Shown here: positions 1 through 8,562 of the stretch, piece after piece
How the letters are laid out: each line of letters starts with the position of its first letter
How positions within the stretch are numbered: position 1 is the stretch's first letter
Assembly: GCA_003427395.1 (NCBI GenBank)
Contig: BFEA01000039.1
Coordinates: 3,266,420-3,288,224, forward strand
Length of the DNA: 21,805 bases
Source of the DNA: Chara braunii
Taxonomy: Eukaryota > Streptophyta > Charophyceae > Charales > Characeae
Direction: 5' to 3'
The notes under the pieces: generated by a model
What the model was told of the DNA's origin: nothing
The model's input: only the letters and a program-made list of their open reading frames with translations
The model's database searches: none
Position numbers and translations under genes: made by a program

Positions 1-78
<78 letters not shown>
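1..78. repeat. (CT)39 microsatellite
   Basis: An uninterrupted CT dinucleotide repeat starts at the first base, so its true left end is not seen. It runs into a pyrimidine-rich, CTCCT-type segment. Confidence 0.98.
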
Positions 79-80
<2 letters not shown>

Positions 81-82
<2 letters not shown>

Positions 83-285
83 CCGCTTAACAACAACGGA
101 TGGTGGAGCGTCCTTCTTCCGTTTGCCCTCCTGCTGCTCCTCCTCTTCCTCCCACTTCTCCTCCTGCTCTCCCCCCGCCGCAGCAATTTCCAAACCCCCG
201 TCCCGCTGCTGCACCGCTTAACAACAACAGATGTTGGATCGTCCTTCTCCCGTTCGCCCTCCTGCTGCTCCTTCCGCTCTTCCTC
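81..285. repeat. Two-copy pyrimidine-rich tandem repeat, period ~131 bp
   Basis: The string CACCGCTTAACAACAAC begins at 81 and again at 212. In each copy it is followed by a closely similar GGATG(G/T)TGGA(G/T)CGTCCTTC stretch and a CTCCTGCTGCTCC tract. Open frames here are low complexity (Pro/Leu or Gly/Arg rich), open on both strands, and I do not consider them genes. Confidence 0.8.
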
Positions 286-840
286 CTCCTCCTGGTGCTC
301 CGACACAGGGAATGTCGCACGTGGGCCCATTCACATACGGCTGGCGCGGAGCGGAGCTGTGCAGAGCCCGATTTGCACTGGCCTGCCGCAGGACGATAAA
401 TCCAGCAATTCCCTGGGCCCGGCGGTGACTTTTCCTCCAGCCTGTTTCCCTGGCCCGACGTGACGCGCGGCACTGTTTTCGGCGCGGGCCTCGCCCCTGC
501 ACCGGTTCCCCTACCTGGTTCCACCCCTCCACAGGTTTCCCTTGGGCCCGCAACCGAGCATGTCGGCGGGACCTTTACAATTTTTAGTAGTATAGTGATA
601 AAGATAAAAACTTATACATCAATTGTAACTGGGGCGCTTACCTAACTTCGGTTTATGAAAAAAGTAGAACATAATTAAACATAAAGCATATGAGGATGAT
701 CCGGAAATGGTGTCTTGGAGTTAAGTCATCTCTGCCATCCATTCCTCCCGATCCTCTCTTAGCCACTTCCTGCAGAAATCCGTTTTGATCGTAGATATGT
801 CTTTGTGAGTGTGCGTGAGATCCAGCTTAAAGTTTTGCAT
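286..840. other. Stretch without recognisable feature
   Basis: The first half is GC-rich and contains a short internal duplication around 497-540 (variants of CCGGTTCCC/CAGGTTTCCC). The second half is AT-rich. I see no gene, RNA or mobile-element hallmark. Confidence 0.5.
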
Positions 841-1062
841 CATAGTCTGTCATTGTTGAGTGAGTTCTGATTGAATGTGTCGCTTGATTTGTTTGGTTTT
901 TTAATCTCCCTCAATCCTTGCTTCCTCCACACATAGTCTGTCATTGTTGAGTGAGTTCTGAATGAATGTGTCGCTTGATTTGTTTGGTCATTTTCATCTC
1001 CCTCAGCCCTTGCTTCCTCCACAACAAGTCTTTTCATCTCCCTCGACCCTTGCTTCCTCCAT
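841..1062. repeat. 93-bp tandem repeat, two copies plus a partial third
   Basis: Two near-identical copies start with CATAGTCTGTCATTGTTGAG at about 840 and 932. Each ends in TCTCCCTC...CCTTGCTTCCTCCA. A third, shortened copy with only the end (TTTTCATCTCCCTCGACCC) lies at 1031-1060 and leads directly into the larger 688-bp duplication. Reading frames exist on the minus strand but simply translate the repeat. Confidence 0.85.
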
Positions 1063-2418
1063 GACAAGGATACATGTCGGCCACCAGAGCATCCACAAAA
1101 TGGTACGTCTGCCCGGGCAAAACATGTTCCTAGTAAAGCGGTATCGCCTGCCAGTCCGACGTCATGATACGACAAGGATACATGTCGGCCACCAGAGTAT
1201 CCAAGAATGGTACGTCTACCCGGGAAAAACATGTTTTCAGTAATGCGATATCGCCTGTCAGTCCTGCGTCCAGACTGTCCTTGGGACAACTTTTTGCCAA
1301 ATCCTAATCAATGCTCGCAGGCCCATTCTCATACTTCTCAGACAAATCTCAGAAAAAAAAAAAAAGTTCTTTTGTCGAAGCCTGTCCCACCATCGCCATG
1401 TAAGAACAGAGGAGGGGGACTGTAAAAAGATGTGTTCGATCGTGTGTAAGGACAGAGGAAGGGCACAATGAAAATATGTGTTTGATTGTTTTCACTCTTT
1501 TATGCAATGGGTAGCACTGTCGGCATCTTTTGCACTATGGTGTAGCTCTGCCTTGTTCTTCTTGGTTTGTGTGATCTATCAGCCAATTGTTAATGGGTAG
1601 ACAACGGTGTGCTATCTGCCACTTAAGTGAGGATATCTTCGTTGGTCAAATTTTACTCTCCAGGAACCATCGAATGGGCTTGAGGAGCTTGTGGCTCCTA
1701 TCTGCATTTGGATTCCAATGCCAGATGCCCTTGATCCTTGCTTCCTCGACGACAAGGATACATGTTGGTCACCAGAGTATCCACAAAATGTTACGTCTGC
1801 CCAGGCAAAACATGTTCTTAGTAAAGTTGTATCGCTCGTTAGTCCCACGTCCAAACACGACAAGGATACATGTCGGCCACCAGAGTATCCAAAAATGGTA
1901 CGTCTGCCCGGGAAAAACATGTTCTCAGTAAAGCGGTATCGCCCGCCAGTCCCGCGTTCAGACTGTCCTGGGGATAACTTGTTGCCAAATCCTAATCAAT
2001 GTTGGCAGGCCCATTCTCATACTCCTCAGAGAAATCTCAGAAAAAAAATAAAATTAAATTGTCGAATCTTATCCCACCATCACCATGTAAGAACAAAGGA
2101 GGGGGACTGTACAAAGATGTATTCGATCGTTTGTAAGGACAAAGGAGGGGCACAGTGGAAATATGTGCTTGATTGTTTTCGCTCTTTTATGCAATGGGTA
2201 GCACTGCCGGTATCTTTTGCACTGTGGCGTAGCTCTGCCTTGTTCTTCTTGGTTTGTGTGATCTATCAACCAGTTGTTTGTGGGTAGACAGCGGTGTGCT
2301 ATCTGCCACTAAAGTGAGGATATCTTCGTTGGTCGGATTTTACTCTCCAGGAACCATCGAATGGGCTTGAGGACCTTGTGGCTCCTATCTGCATTTCGAT
2401 TCCAATGTCGGATGTCAC
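1040..2418. repeat. 688-bp tandem duplication with nested 108-bp repeats
   Basis: Two long units (about 1040-1731 and 1731-2418) match over their whole length at an offset of 686-688 bp, with roughly one difference per 12-15 bases by eye. Each unit begins with two 108-bp subrepeats whose GACAAGGATACATGT starts lie at 1063 and 1171, then at 1751 and 1859. Each then carries an A-rich tract, a purine-rich GAGGAGGGGGACTGTA segment resembling a polypurine tract plus LTR start, and a common ending. No protein is recognisable. The longest frame (1691-2287) just crosses the repeat. An LTR-derived origin is possible but unproven. Confidence 0.8.
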
Positions 2419-3118
2419 GAAGTTACTCTCACCCTATGATTATGAAGATTGGGTCTACCTGCAAAGAACTCGGCATAGTCCAGCACGGTCTTACATGTAC
2501 AGTCCTCGCAGTGTGATTATCAGACAACGCTGACTTTCCTTAAACCACCCGGCCCTCGAGACCTAGACAGGGTGGGGTGAAGCAGGAGCAACATTCTCAA
2601 GTTGGTCAGTGGTAGGCCAAATAGCCTGCAGCCCCAATGTTTTATATTTCCTTCATCAAATCGCGCCAACTACTGTGGATGTGATAAGGGCACCTCCGGA
2701 GGGTGGGATGCACTGGCCCGATGCGGCAATCTATTTGCGGGGAGTAGCACTACGATCTGGGTCCACTATCCCACGATTTACCATTGCAAACATAACAATC
2801 GAAGGAGAGTGTGTCCATCAGGCACTTTCACCCCGTGAGGTACCTGAAAAGCATGTTGAAGTAGCCTGGACAGGACGGATTCCGGACATACAATGTAAAG
2901 GCCGGATTCCGGACATACGGAGGTTACAGTCTCTCTTGGAACGACCCCGAAGATCGGTTAGTCATTGGCTTTCCTGACAATCTTTTGTAAGACCACCTTC
3001 CCTACCCATCCTCACGTCAAGTGCATCCCTATTCCCACTATCCTACCTCAGTGTCAGTGTCAATCACTATCACTCAGGACCATCACCTTATCATAGAGGG
3101 TGACTTGGACCACCCACG
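2419..3118. other. Unclassified stretch with a short tandem motif
   Basis: A 16-base motif, CGGATTCCGGACATAC, occurs at 2876-2891 and 2903-2918 (27-bp period). A 122-codon plus-strand frame covers 2609-2977, but it matches no family I know and overlaps another frame of similar size, so I do not call a gene. Confidence 0.45.
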
Positions 3119-3493
3119 CCGTACTTAGGGTCAGTCATTCAAACAGGGTTAATTACGATAACCCTAGAACATTGGGATGAGGTTGCACTGGGAGTCAGTG
3201 CTTGTTATATCAAATTCGCACTATGGGTTTTGTCAGAAATGTTTGATGCTTCTTGGGGTTTTCTGTTTGATATTCTGCTTGTGGTTTTGTTAATTATGTG
3301 ACAAAAAGTGACCACAGTTAACATAACCACAGTCAGAGTATCAAACAGAAAACCCCAAGAAGCATCAAACATATCTGACAAAATCCATGATGCGAATTTC
3401 ATATAACAAGCACAGGCTCCCAGTGCAACCTCATCCCAATGTTCTAGGGTTATCGCAATTAACCCTGTCTCAATGAATGATCCTAAGTGCAGC
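3119..3493. repeat. Long foldback (inverted repeat), ~180-bp arms
   Basis: The left arm (about 3119-3302) and right arm (about 3308-3493) are reverse complements with about 90% match by eye and a spacer of only ~5 bases. Shared blocks include CCCCAAGAAGCATCAAACAT and GTGCAACCTCATCCCAATGT in the right arm, with their complements on the left. Transcribed RNA would form a near-perfect long hairpin, a possible source of small RNAs. No transposase or clear target-site duplication is visible. Confidence 0.9.
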
Positions 3494-3495
3494 CT

Positions 3496-4010
3496 TTCTG
3501 ACAAAATTTATGTTGCGAATTTGATATAACAAGCAATGCCTCTCAGTGCAACCTGATACTCTGATTGTGGTTATGTTAATTGTGTGACAGAAGTGACCAC
3601 AATTAACATAACCACAGTTAGAGTATCAAACAGAAAACCCCAAGAAGCATCAAACATTCTGACAAAATCCATGGTGCGAATTTGATATAACAAGCACTGG
3701 CTCCCAGTGCAACCTCATCCCAATGATCTAGGGTTATCGTAATTAACCTTGTCTGAATGGTCGACCCTAAGTACGACCCTTCTGACAAAATCCATGGAGC
3801 GAATTTGATATAATAAGCACTGGCTTCCAGTGCAACTTGATTCCAATCTTCTAGGGTTATCGTAATTAACCCTGTCTGAATGGCCGACCCTAGGTACGGC
3901 CTAGTACCCAGAAGCGAAGATGCAATGTTTTAGGGTTATCGTAATTAACCATGTCTGAATGGTTGACCCTAAGTACGACCTGATACCCAGAAGTGAAGAT
4001 GCAATACTGA
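3496..4010. repeat. Tandem array of ~121-bp units derived from the foldback arm
   Basis: Units carrying CTGACAAAATCCATG, GATATAACAAGCACTGGC and TAGGGTTATCGTAATTAACC recur at about 3659 and 3781, with partial copies at 3498 and shorter ~75-bp variants from 3925. The AGGGTTA...TAACCCT part of each unit is itself self-complementary. The array is direct-repeat continuation of the right arm of the 3119-3493 foldback. Confidence 0.8.
3555..3627. repeat. Short foldback, 30-bp arms
   Basis: Arms 3555-3584 and 3598-3627 are complementary at 28 of 30 positions around a 13-base loop. The arm sequence (GATACTCTGATTGTGG...) is the innermost part of the larger foldback at 3119-3493, so this is a second, shorter fold of the same family. 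Confidence 0.9.
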
Positions 4011-4013
4011 TGT

Positions 4014-4306
4014 TTCTAACAGATTCCTTGAGCAAATGCCTATTGGACGCCAACCTCGAAAAAAAACAACAACGAAAAGAGGTGGCCACCGCCCTTGACT
4101 CTCGTCACCAACTGCCTATTTGACACCAACCTTGAATGATCGACCCTAAGTACAGCTTGGTAGCTAGAAGCGAAGATGCAATACTAATGCTTCTAACAAA
4201 TTCTTTAAGCAAATGCCTATCCTTGGAAAAAACAACAACGAAAAGAGGTGGCCACCGCCCTTGACACCCGTCACCAAATGCCAATTTGACACCAACCTCG
4301 AAGAAA
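4014..4306. repeat. 177-bp tandem repeat, two copies
   Basis: TTCTAACA(G/A)ATTC starts at 4014 and 4191. Both copies share AACAACAACGAAAAGAGGTG, GCCACCGCCCTTGAC and ATTTGACACCAACCT. The second copy has a small internal deletion. No gene is recognisable. Confidence 0.8.
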
Positions 4307-4310
4307 AAAG

Positions 4311-4456
4311 ACAATGTTCATTATGCTCTTGGCTTAGAAGAGTCTGCCATTAGTGGCTTCCAGATAACGTCTACGATTGCCACTTAAAGCGCAAGGGAAA
4401 TACAGCCCCACTCACAACTTGTTGACACTCCCACCACATCTGAATCCTCTTGGATT
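4311..4456 (+). pseudogene. Unidentified coding remnant, copy 1 (left half of an interrupted repeat)
   Basis: This stretch is homologous to 5690-5840. It keeps translated patches such as VHYALGLEESAIS and, after a frame change, QGKYSPTHNLLTLPPHLNPL, which resemble the second copy at protein level. Preservation of amino-acid similarity despite frame breaks suggests the ancestor was coding. I do not recognise the family. It is cut at about 4456 by a foldback cluster that the second copy lacks. Confidence 0.45.
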
Positions 4457-4939
4457 CACAAGCGGTTATCAGGTAGCTGAAAATTCAAGAATGAAAATTA
4501 TGAAGTGAGAGTTTTGGGCAGTCTGAAAATCTTGAATGGTCTTGAAGTGGTAAAAGGTCCGAAGTCCCTGAAAACCACATGTTTAGGCAGGCTTCATCCT
4601 GAAGTGGTGAAGGGTATCCTGAAGTGCTCAAGTGAGAGTTTTGGGCAGTCTGAAAATCCTGAATAATCCTGAAGTGGTGAAAGGTCCAAAGACCATGAAA
4701 ACCACCCTTCACCACTTCAGGATGCAATCTGCCTAAATAGGTGGTTTTCAGGGTCTTCGGAGCTTTCACCACTTCAGGACCATTCAAGATTTTTAGACAT
4801 GAATGGTGCTGAAGTGGTGAAAGGTCCGAAAACCGTAAAAACCACCTGTTTATGCAGGCTGGCTGCATCCTGAAGTGGTGAAGGGAGTCCAGAAGTGGTG
4901 ATGAAAAATACAACTGTTGTTAACCTTCTCTCCTTGGTT
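4457..4939. mobile_element. Insertion made of direct and inverted copies of a ~75-bp unit
   Basis: The unit TCCTGAAGTGGTGAAAGGTC...AAAACCACC...AGGCAGGCT occurs in direct orientation at about 4540, 4666 and 4807 and inverted at about 4708-4790. One perfect stem is ATCCTGAAGTGGTGAA (4666-4681) with its complement at 4708-4723. A second repeat, AGTGAGAGTTTTGGGCAGTC, occurs near 4504 and 4631. The whole block is absent from the otherwise parallel copy at 5690-5935, where the flanks are joined directly, so it is best read as an insertion. No transposase is encoded, which would make it a non-autonomous foldback-type element. Confidence 0.6.
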
Positions 4940-5035
4940 TCATACAAAACTATGACAACTGAGATGTCATTTTCATGCCAGGAACTTTCTTGCATCCACC
5001 AAATTATGGTGTCCCTAAAGACGCACCATGAATTT
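4940..5035 (+). pseudogene. Unidentified coding remnant, copy 1 (right half)
   Basis: This resumes the similarity with 5845-5935 (CATGCCAGGAACTTTCTTGC versus CATGCCAGAACCTTTCTTGC, then ATCCACCAAATTATG). It is separated from its left half by the insertion at 4457-4939. No function can be assigned. Confidence 0.4.
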
Positions 5036-5078
5036 TGTCAAAAATGTTTGAATAGTCCAAAAAGCTATGCAGGTTATA

Positions 5079-5246
5079 CTCGAGATGATATACGAAGAGA
5101 AATTTATTGATTGCAGTCATGCTTTTCAGCCTGGTAGAGGCTCCACCACAACTCTGACTCTTGTGCGCCTTCATGTAGGATTAAAAAAACATCAAACGTG
5201 GGTTATCGAAGGCGGCAGAATTAACCAAAATTTTGACTGGTTATGA
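5079..5246 (+). pseudogene. Reverse transcriptase fragment, group II intron/organellar type
   Basis: The frame starting at 5079 reads LEMIYEEKFIDCSHAFQPGR, then GSTTTLTLVRLHVG and WVIEGG, and ends at a TGA at about 5244. This is the RT-2/RT-3 region of group II intron-encoded reverse transcriptases, where the usual form is close to DCSHGFRPGR...WVIEGDI. The invariant catalytic YADD block and the thumb and maturase domains are absent, and the WVIEGD acidic residue is replaced by G, so this is a dead remnant of about 55 codons. Its neighbours are other organelle-like pieces (cox1 and group I intron at 6.0-7.1 kb), which supports an organelle-DNA origin. A non-LTR retroelement RT is the main alternative. 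Confidence 0.6.
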
Positions 5247-5290
5247 AATGACTTTGGGGGGGACTCAATCGAGTGGTATATGCTCACGTA

Positions 5291-5458
5291 TATTAAGAGA
5301 CATTGGTGATCATCGCCCCCAAGTTGGGGGCAATGCAATTTAAGTAAGAAAAACGAACTACTTTCTTGACTTTAATTAACAACAATTATGTTTGAATTTC
5401 AATGTTATTTGCTTCTTTGATGGCTGGAAGTTATTCAAAGGTATGAAAAGTTGGAGGA
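5291..5458. repeat. Dispersed direct repeat, copy 1
   Basis: The segment starting TATTAAGAGACATTG and ending TATGAAAAGTTGGAGGA recurs at 7063-7217. Both copies contain TTTAATTAACAACAAT and ATTCAAAGG/CTTCAAAGG. The second copy begins exactly where cox1 similarity stops. Confidence 0.85.
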
Positions 5459-5689
5459 GGGTGGTTTAGGGTTGGATTGCCCGTGTTTCTCAACGACAAA
5501 TTATTTTGAAATGGATGGTGTTAGTTTGTCAAATGCTCAAACAACTACTACTTTAGCTTCACATAAATTGTGTTTGTCCACAAAGGGTCGAAGAGAAAGC
5601 ACTTGGTTGAAACACAGTTTACAGGCAGCGAAGACGGTCGAACCCCCTTGGCAGTAGGAGTCCTCTATGAGAGTGTGGTCGTGCCAGAC

Positions 5690-5935
5690 AAAAAAGACAT
5701 TGTCCATTGTGCTCTTGGCCCAGAAGAGTCTGCCATTAGTGACTAACGTCTACGATTGCAGCTTGAATCGCAAGGGAAATACATCCCCACTTGCAGCTTG
5801 CTGACACTCCGACCAGATATGAATCCTCTTGGAATTATACGAAACCATGACAACTGACATATTATTTCGGATCCATGCCAGAACCTTTCTTGCATCCACA
5901 AAATTATGTTGTTCCTAAAGACCCAAAGTGAGTGG
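5690..5935 (+). pseudogene. Unidentified coding remnant, copy 2 (uninterrupted)
   Basis: A frame reaching back to about 5640 reads TPLAVGVLYESVVVPDKKD, IVHCALGPEESAISD, a TAA stop, then RLRLQLESQGKYIPTCSLLT and LRPDMNPLGI before a TGA. It is parallel to 4311-4456 plus 4940-5035 but lacks the ~480-bp insertion. The smooth amino-acid composition points to a former coding region. I do not recognise the protein. Confidence 0.45.
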
Positions 5936-5943
5936 CTTGCCGT

Positions 5944-5975
5944 TTTCTTTCTTTCTTTCTTTCTTTCTTTCTTTC
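5944..5975. repeat. (TTTC)8 microsatellite
   Basis: Eight perfect TTTC units. It abuts the truncated end of the third group I intron copy. Confidence 0.97.
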
Positions 5976-5981
5976 CGTCTC

Positions 5982-6256
5982 ATTAACGAAACATGTGAGA
6001 TGTGTTGTGTAAAGTCTTTGAGGATCCCAAACAGCTTGGCGGTCGCTGACTAGGGCAAGCGGCCGTACTTTTTAAAGGTTTCCTGTTAATCGAACATTGC
6101 TAATACAATTTTTACTGGTTCGGAGCAAACACTTTAAAACCAAGTACGAATAAGTGTGTAGTTGTTCCAGCAAACGACAACGTTTTTTTTCAGAGATCAC
6201 TCTCTAAGGTACCAATCCCGACCAAAGAACCAAAATAAATCCTCCTCCTACAGGAT
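5982..6256 (-). pseudogene. Truncated group I intron core, copy III, with exon-like junction
   Basis: On the minus strand an exon-like end, GGTTCTTTGGT (6221-6231 region), is followed by intron sequence. It contains the P element (TTTGCTGGAACAACTA), a Q-like element (GATTAACAGGAAACC), and the R element (GGATCCTCAAAGACTTTACA), all in the correct order for a group I intron. The sequence ends soon after R and P3', before P8, P7' and P9, so it could not splice. The short upstream exon-like part reads as cox1 (DPVGGG... then WFFG-like) with an internal deletion. It is the third of three tandem copies of this junction. Confidence 0.65.
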
Positions 6257-6275
6257 AAAAAAAATTGGTATTTAA

Positions 6276-6601
6276 TGAAACAAGTGAGATGCGTTGTGTA
6301 AAATCTCCGGGCATCCCAAACAGCTCGGCGGTCGCTGGCCAGGGCGAGCGGGCGTACTTTTTTTGTGGTTTTCTGTGTTGCATAAAGTGTCTGAGGATCC
6401 CAAACAGCTCGGCGTTTGATGGCTAGGGCAAGCGGATGTACTTTTTTGTGGTTTCCTGCTGATCGGACATTGCTTATACAAGTTTTACTGGTTCCGAGCA
6501 AACACTTAAAAACCAAGTACGAATAAGCATGTAGTTGTTCCAACAAACGGGAACATTTTTCTTCAGAGACTATCTAAGGTGACCATCCTGACCAAAGAAT
6601 G
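6276..6601 (-). pseudogene. Truncated group I intron core, copy II, with duplicated P6-R segment
   Basis: Reading from 6601 downward: an exon-like CATTCTTTGGT, intron start CAGGATGGTCACC, P element TTTGTTGGAACAACTA, Q element TCCGATCAGCAGGAAACC (about 6450-6467), then R element GGATCCTCAGACACTTTATG (about 6381-6400). A second copy of the Q-to-R segment follows at about 6285-6365, ending in CAACGCATCTCACTTG. The conserved GATCAGCAGG and GATCCTCAGA elements are characteristic of LAGLIDADG-type mitochondrial group I introns. The 3' part of the intron is missing. Confidence 0.7.
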
Positions 6602-6604
6602 AAA

Positions 6605-6675
6605 ATAAGTGTGTAGTTGTTCCAACAAACGACAACGTTTTTCTTTAGAGATCACTTTCTAAGGTGGCTATCCCG
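6605..6675 (-). pseudogene. Group I intron 5' fragment, copy I, joined to cox1 exon
   Basis: This begins immediately after the cox1 exon end (…TTTTGGTTCTTTGGT) with CGGGATAGCCACCTTAG and reaches the P element TTTGTTGGAACAACTAC. It then breaks into copy II. The site, between the WFFG and HPEVY codons of cox1, is a known insertion site for group I introns. Confidence 0.7.
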
Positions 6676-7071
6676 ACCAAAGAACCAAAACAGATGTTGA
6701 AATAAAACAGGATCTCCTCCTCTTGCAGGGTAAAAAAAAGTGCTATTAAAATTTTTATCAGTTAATAACATAGTAATAGCACTTGCTAATACTGGAAGTG
6801 ACGATAAAAGCAGAAAAGTTGTATTTAGCACATACCAAACAAATAGAGGTAATCTATGCATGGTCATTCTTGGGCCACGCATGTTAAAAATAGTCGTATT
6901 GAAATTGATAGCACCTAATATTGAGGAAACACCCGATAAATGAAGATTAAAAATAGTTAAATCCACAACTCCTTCAGAATGACTGGTTATACCGCTTAAA
7001 GGTGGGTAGACCGTTCACCCGGTACCAGCACCTACGTCCACTAAAGCAAAACTTAGAAGAAGTATTAAGAG
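6676..7071 (-). pseudogene. cox1: Mitochondrial cytochrome c oxidase subunit 1 fragment
   Basis: The minus strand encodes ~132 residues of the middle of COX1, the haem-copper core subunit of respiratory complex IV. Clear landmarks in order are [75 protein letters not shown], and QHLFWFFG at the 3' end. Full COX1 is ~520 residues, so both ends are missing. The invariant Trp after GAGTG is a TGA codon, while other Trp codons are TGG. Several usually invariant residues are changed (FDPAGGG to FYPARGG; MRAPGMTMH to MRGPRMTMH). Upstream it breaks into a dispersed repeat at 7063-7071. Downstream it runs into group I intron sequence. I read it as nuclear mitochondrial DNA (NUMT) in decay rather than a working gene. 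Confidence 0.9.
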
Positions 7072-7217
7072 ACATTGATGATCGTTGCCCCCAAATTGGG
7101 GACAATGTAATTTAAGTATGAAAAGTTTGACTACTTTCTTGATTTTAATTAACAACAATGTTGTTATTTGTTTCTTTGGTTGCTGGAAGTTCTTCAAAGG
7201 TATGAAAAGTTGGAGGA
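7063..7217. repeat. Dispersed direct repeat, copy 2
   Basis: This is similar along its length to 5291-5458, slightly shorter, and starts at the point where cox1 similarity ends (shared TATTAAGAG). The junction looks like a recombination breakpoint. Confidence 0.85.
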
Positions 7218-7970
7218 CATTGTACCATCCATTCAAGTGTAGTTGAATTTGGCTCAACTACCCAAGGTGCTTGCAGAGCGCGCACTTCACTGGTTAAAGT
7301 GAGATAAACAATCACAAAAAAAAACTAAAATTCCTACAACAGAAAGATAAGAGTCAAAACTACTCAGTGCATTTCGTCCGGTATAAGCGTCTGGATAATC
7401 CGGAATGCGGCATGGCATGCCCGCTGTCGGGCGCATCGGTCCGGCACCGCACGCTGCGGCGCGGGACTCTCTCGACCGCGTCACGCACGAGTTGAATCAC
7501 CCTCGTCATAACACGCTAATGGAGCTTCCTTAGGCCGCTCCGGCCGAGTGCGCCAGCCATACCTCTCGCGAGCCCCTACCACAGGATAGGGCCTACGCGA
7601 GGCACGACTTACCTCCACCTTACGAGAGTTGTCACCTCCCATCGGTGGACGTATCCCCTCCGAGCTACCAGTCCACAATACAAAGGCTAATCAGTTGCGA
7701 TCGCAGAGGTGGACCAGCCGAGGGCGATTCTCGTTCGCTGTAGCATAGGGGGTACGCGCGGTAATACGCCTATCGGTCCCGCACGCGAGACGACATCTTG
7801 GGGGGCTGAAGTCCCAAGCGCGGCTCGACGTCGGTCGACTAGGACGCATCCCACGCACCACGCGCACATCACTCTACGAACACAAAAATAAAACACACGC
7901 ACACACGCACACGTATGTACAACGCGACATAACACGAACAACGCGACAACGCTCCTAGCCCCTTGGTAGC

Positions 7971-8080
7971 CGTCCCATAACTCTCTGATGCGGAAATCGG
8001 ATAGGCGTCGCGCGTGAGACTTAATATAAAGCCGCGCGGACGCAGGGCTAACTCATATCGACTCGCAATGCAAGCGTACG
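7971..8080 (+). promoter_or_regulatory. TATA-containing block, copy 1
   Basis: It starts CCCATAACT, carries GGCGTCGCGCGTGAGAC, then a TATA-like TTAATATAAAGC followed by a GCGCGGACGCAGGG element. A diverged copy sits ~592 bp downstream. Conservation of the TATA and its surroundings suggests a core promoter, as in an LTR. No gene is found downstream. Confidence 0.35.
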
Positions 8081-8562
8081 CAAGCAGTTGCGATGATGGC
8101 GTACTATATAGTACCCATACTCACGCGGTTCTCGTTAATCTCGAGGGTCGTATTCAACACTCAAGTGTCGGCTGACACGCGCCTTGAGGGTTAATCTGTC
8201 GACGCTGGACAACCGCCATGCGCGGTTAAAGACCACACACCCTCTTCTGCACCCTTATGCAGAGAGGGTGGTACACATGTCCAAAGCCTGTGGTGGTAGT
8301 CGTTTCTCGCGGCCTTAGGGGTAGGTCCTCCCCGGGCCTGGGCGAAAGTCAAGGGGTTTGACTTTGACGGCTGCCACGGACTACAACGTCCAACCATAAT
8401 AATCCCTAACGATTAAAAAAAGACACACACGACGACAAGAAGAGGGGCTAGGGCAAAGGCCCCCCTTGTCTTAAAAGGAGTCGTGACCTTGGAGTACCCT
8501 CCCCCCCTACGGTTGGTGCCGGCGGCCTACAATAATCCAAGCGCTGCTGCGCGCGCGCCCGA

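Noticed and set aside
840-1289. 149-codon minus-strand open frame
   Set aside because: It is the translation of two tandem repeats; internal protein repeats mirror the DNA repeats and no family motif is present.
3149-3980. Telomere-like TAGGGTTA / TAACCCTG words
   Set aside because: They occur once per ~80-120-bp unit within a larger repeat and are not tandem heptamers.
4485-4913. 142-codon minus-strand open frame
   Set aside because: It lies wholly inside the cluster of direct and inverted 75-bp units; its peptide repeats are a by-product.
5079-7217. Reading this interval as a genuine mitochondrial genome
   Set aside because: cox1 is only a central fragment, the introns are truncated and tandem, and the pieces are interleaved with nuclear-type repeats; a nuclear copy fits better, though not proven.
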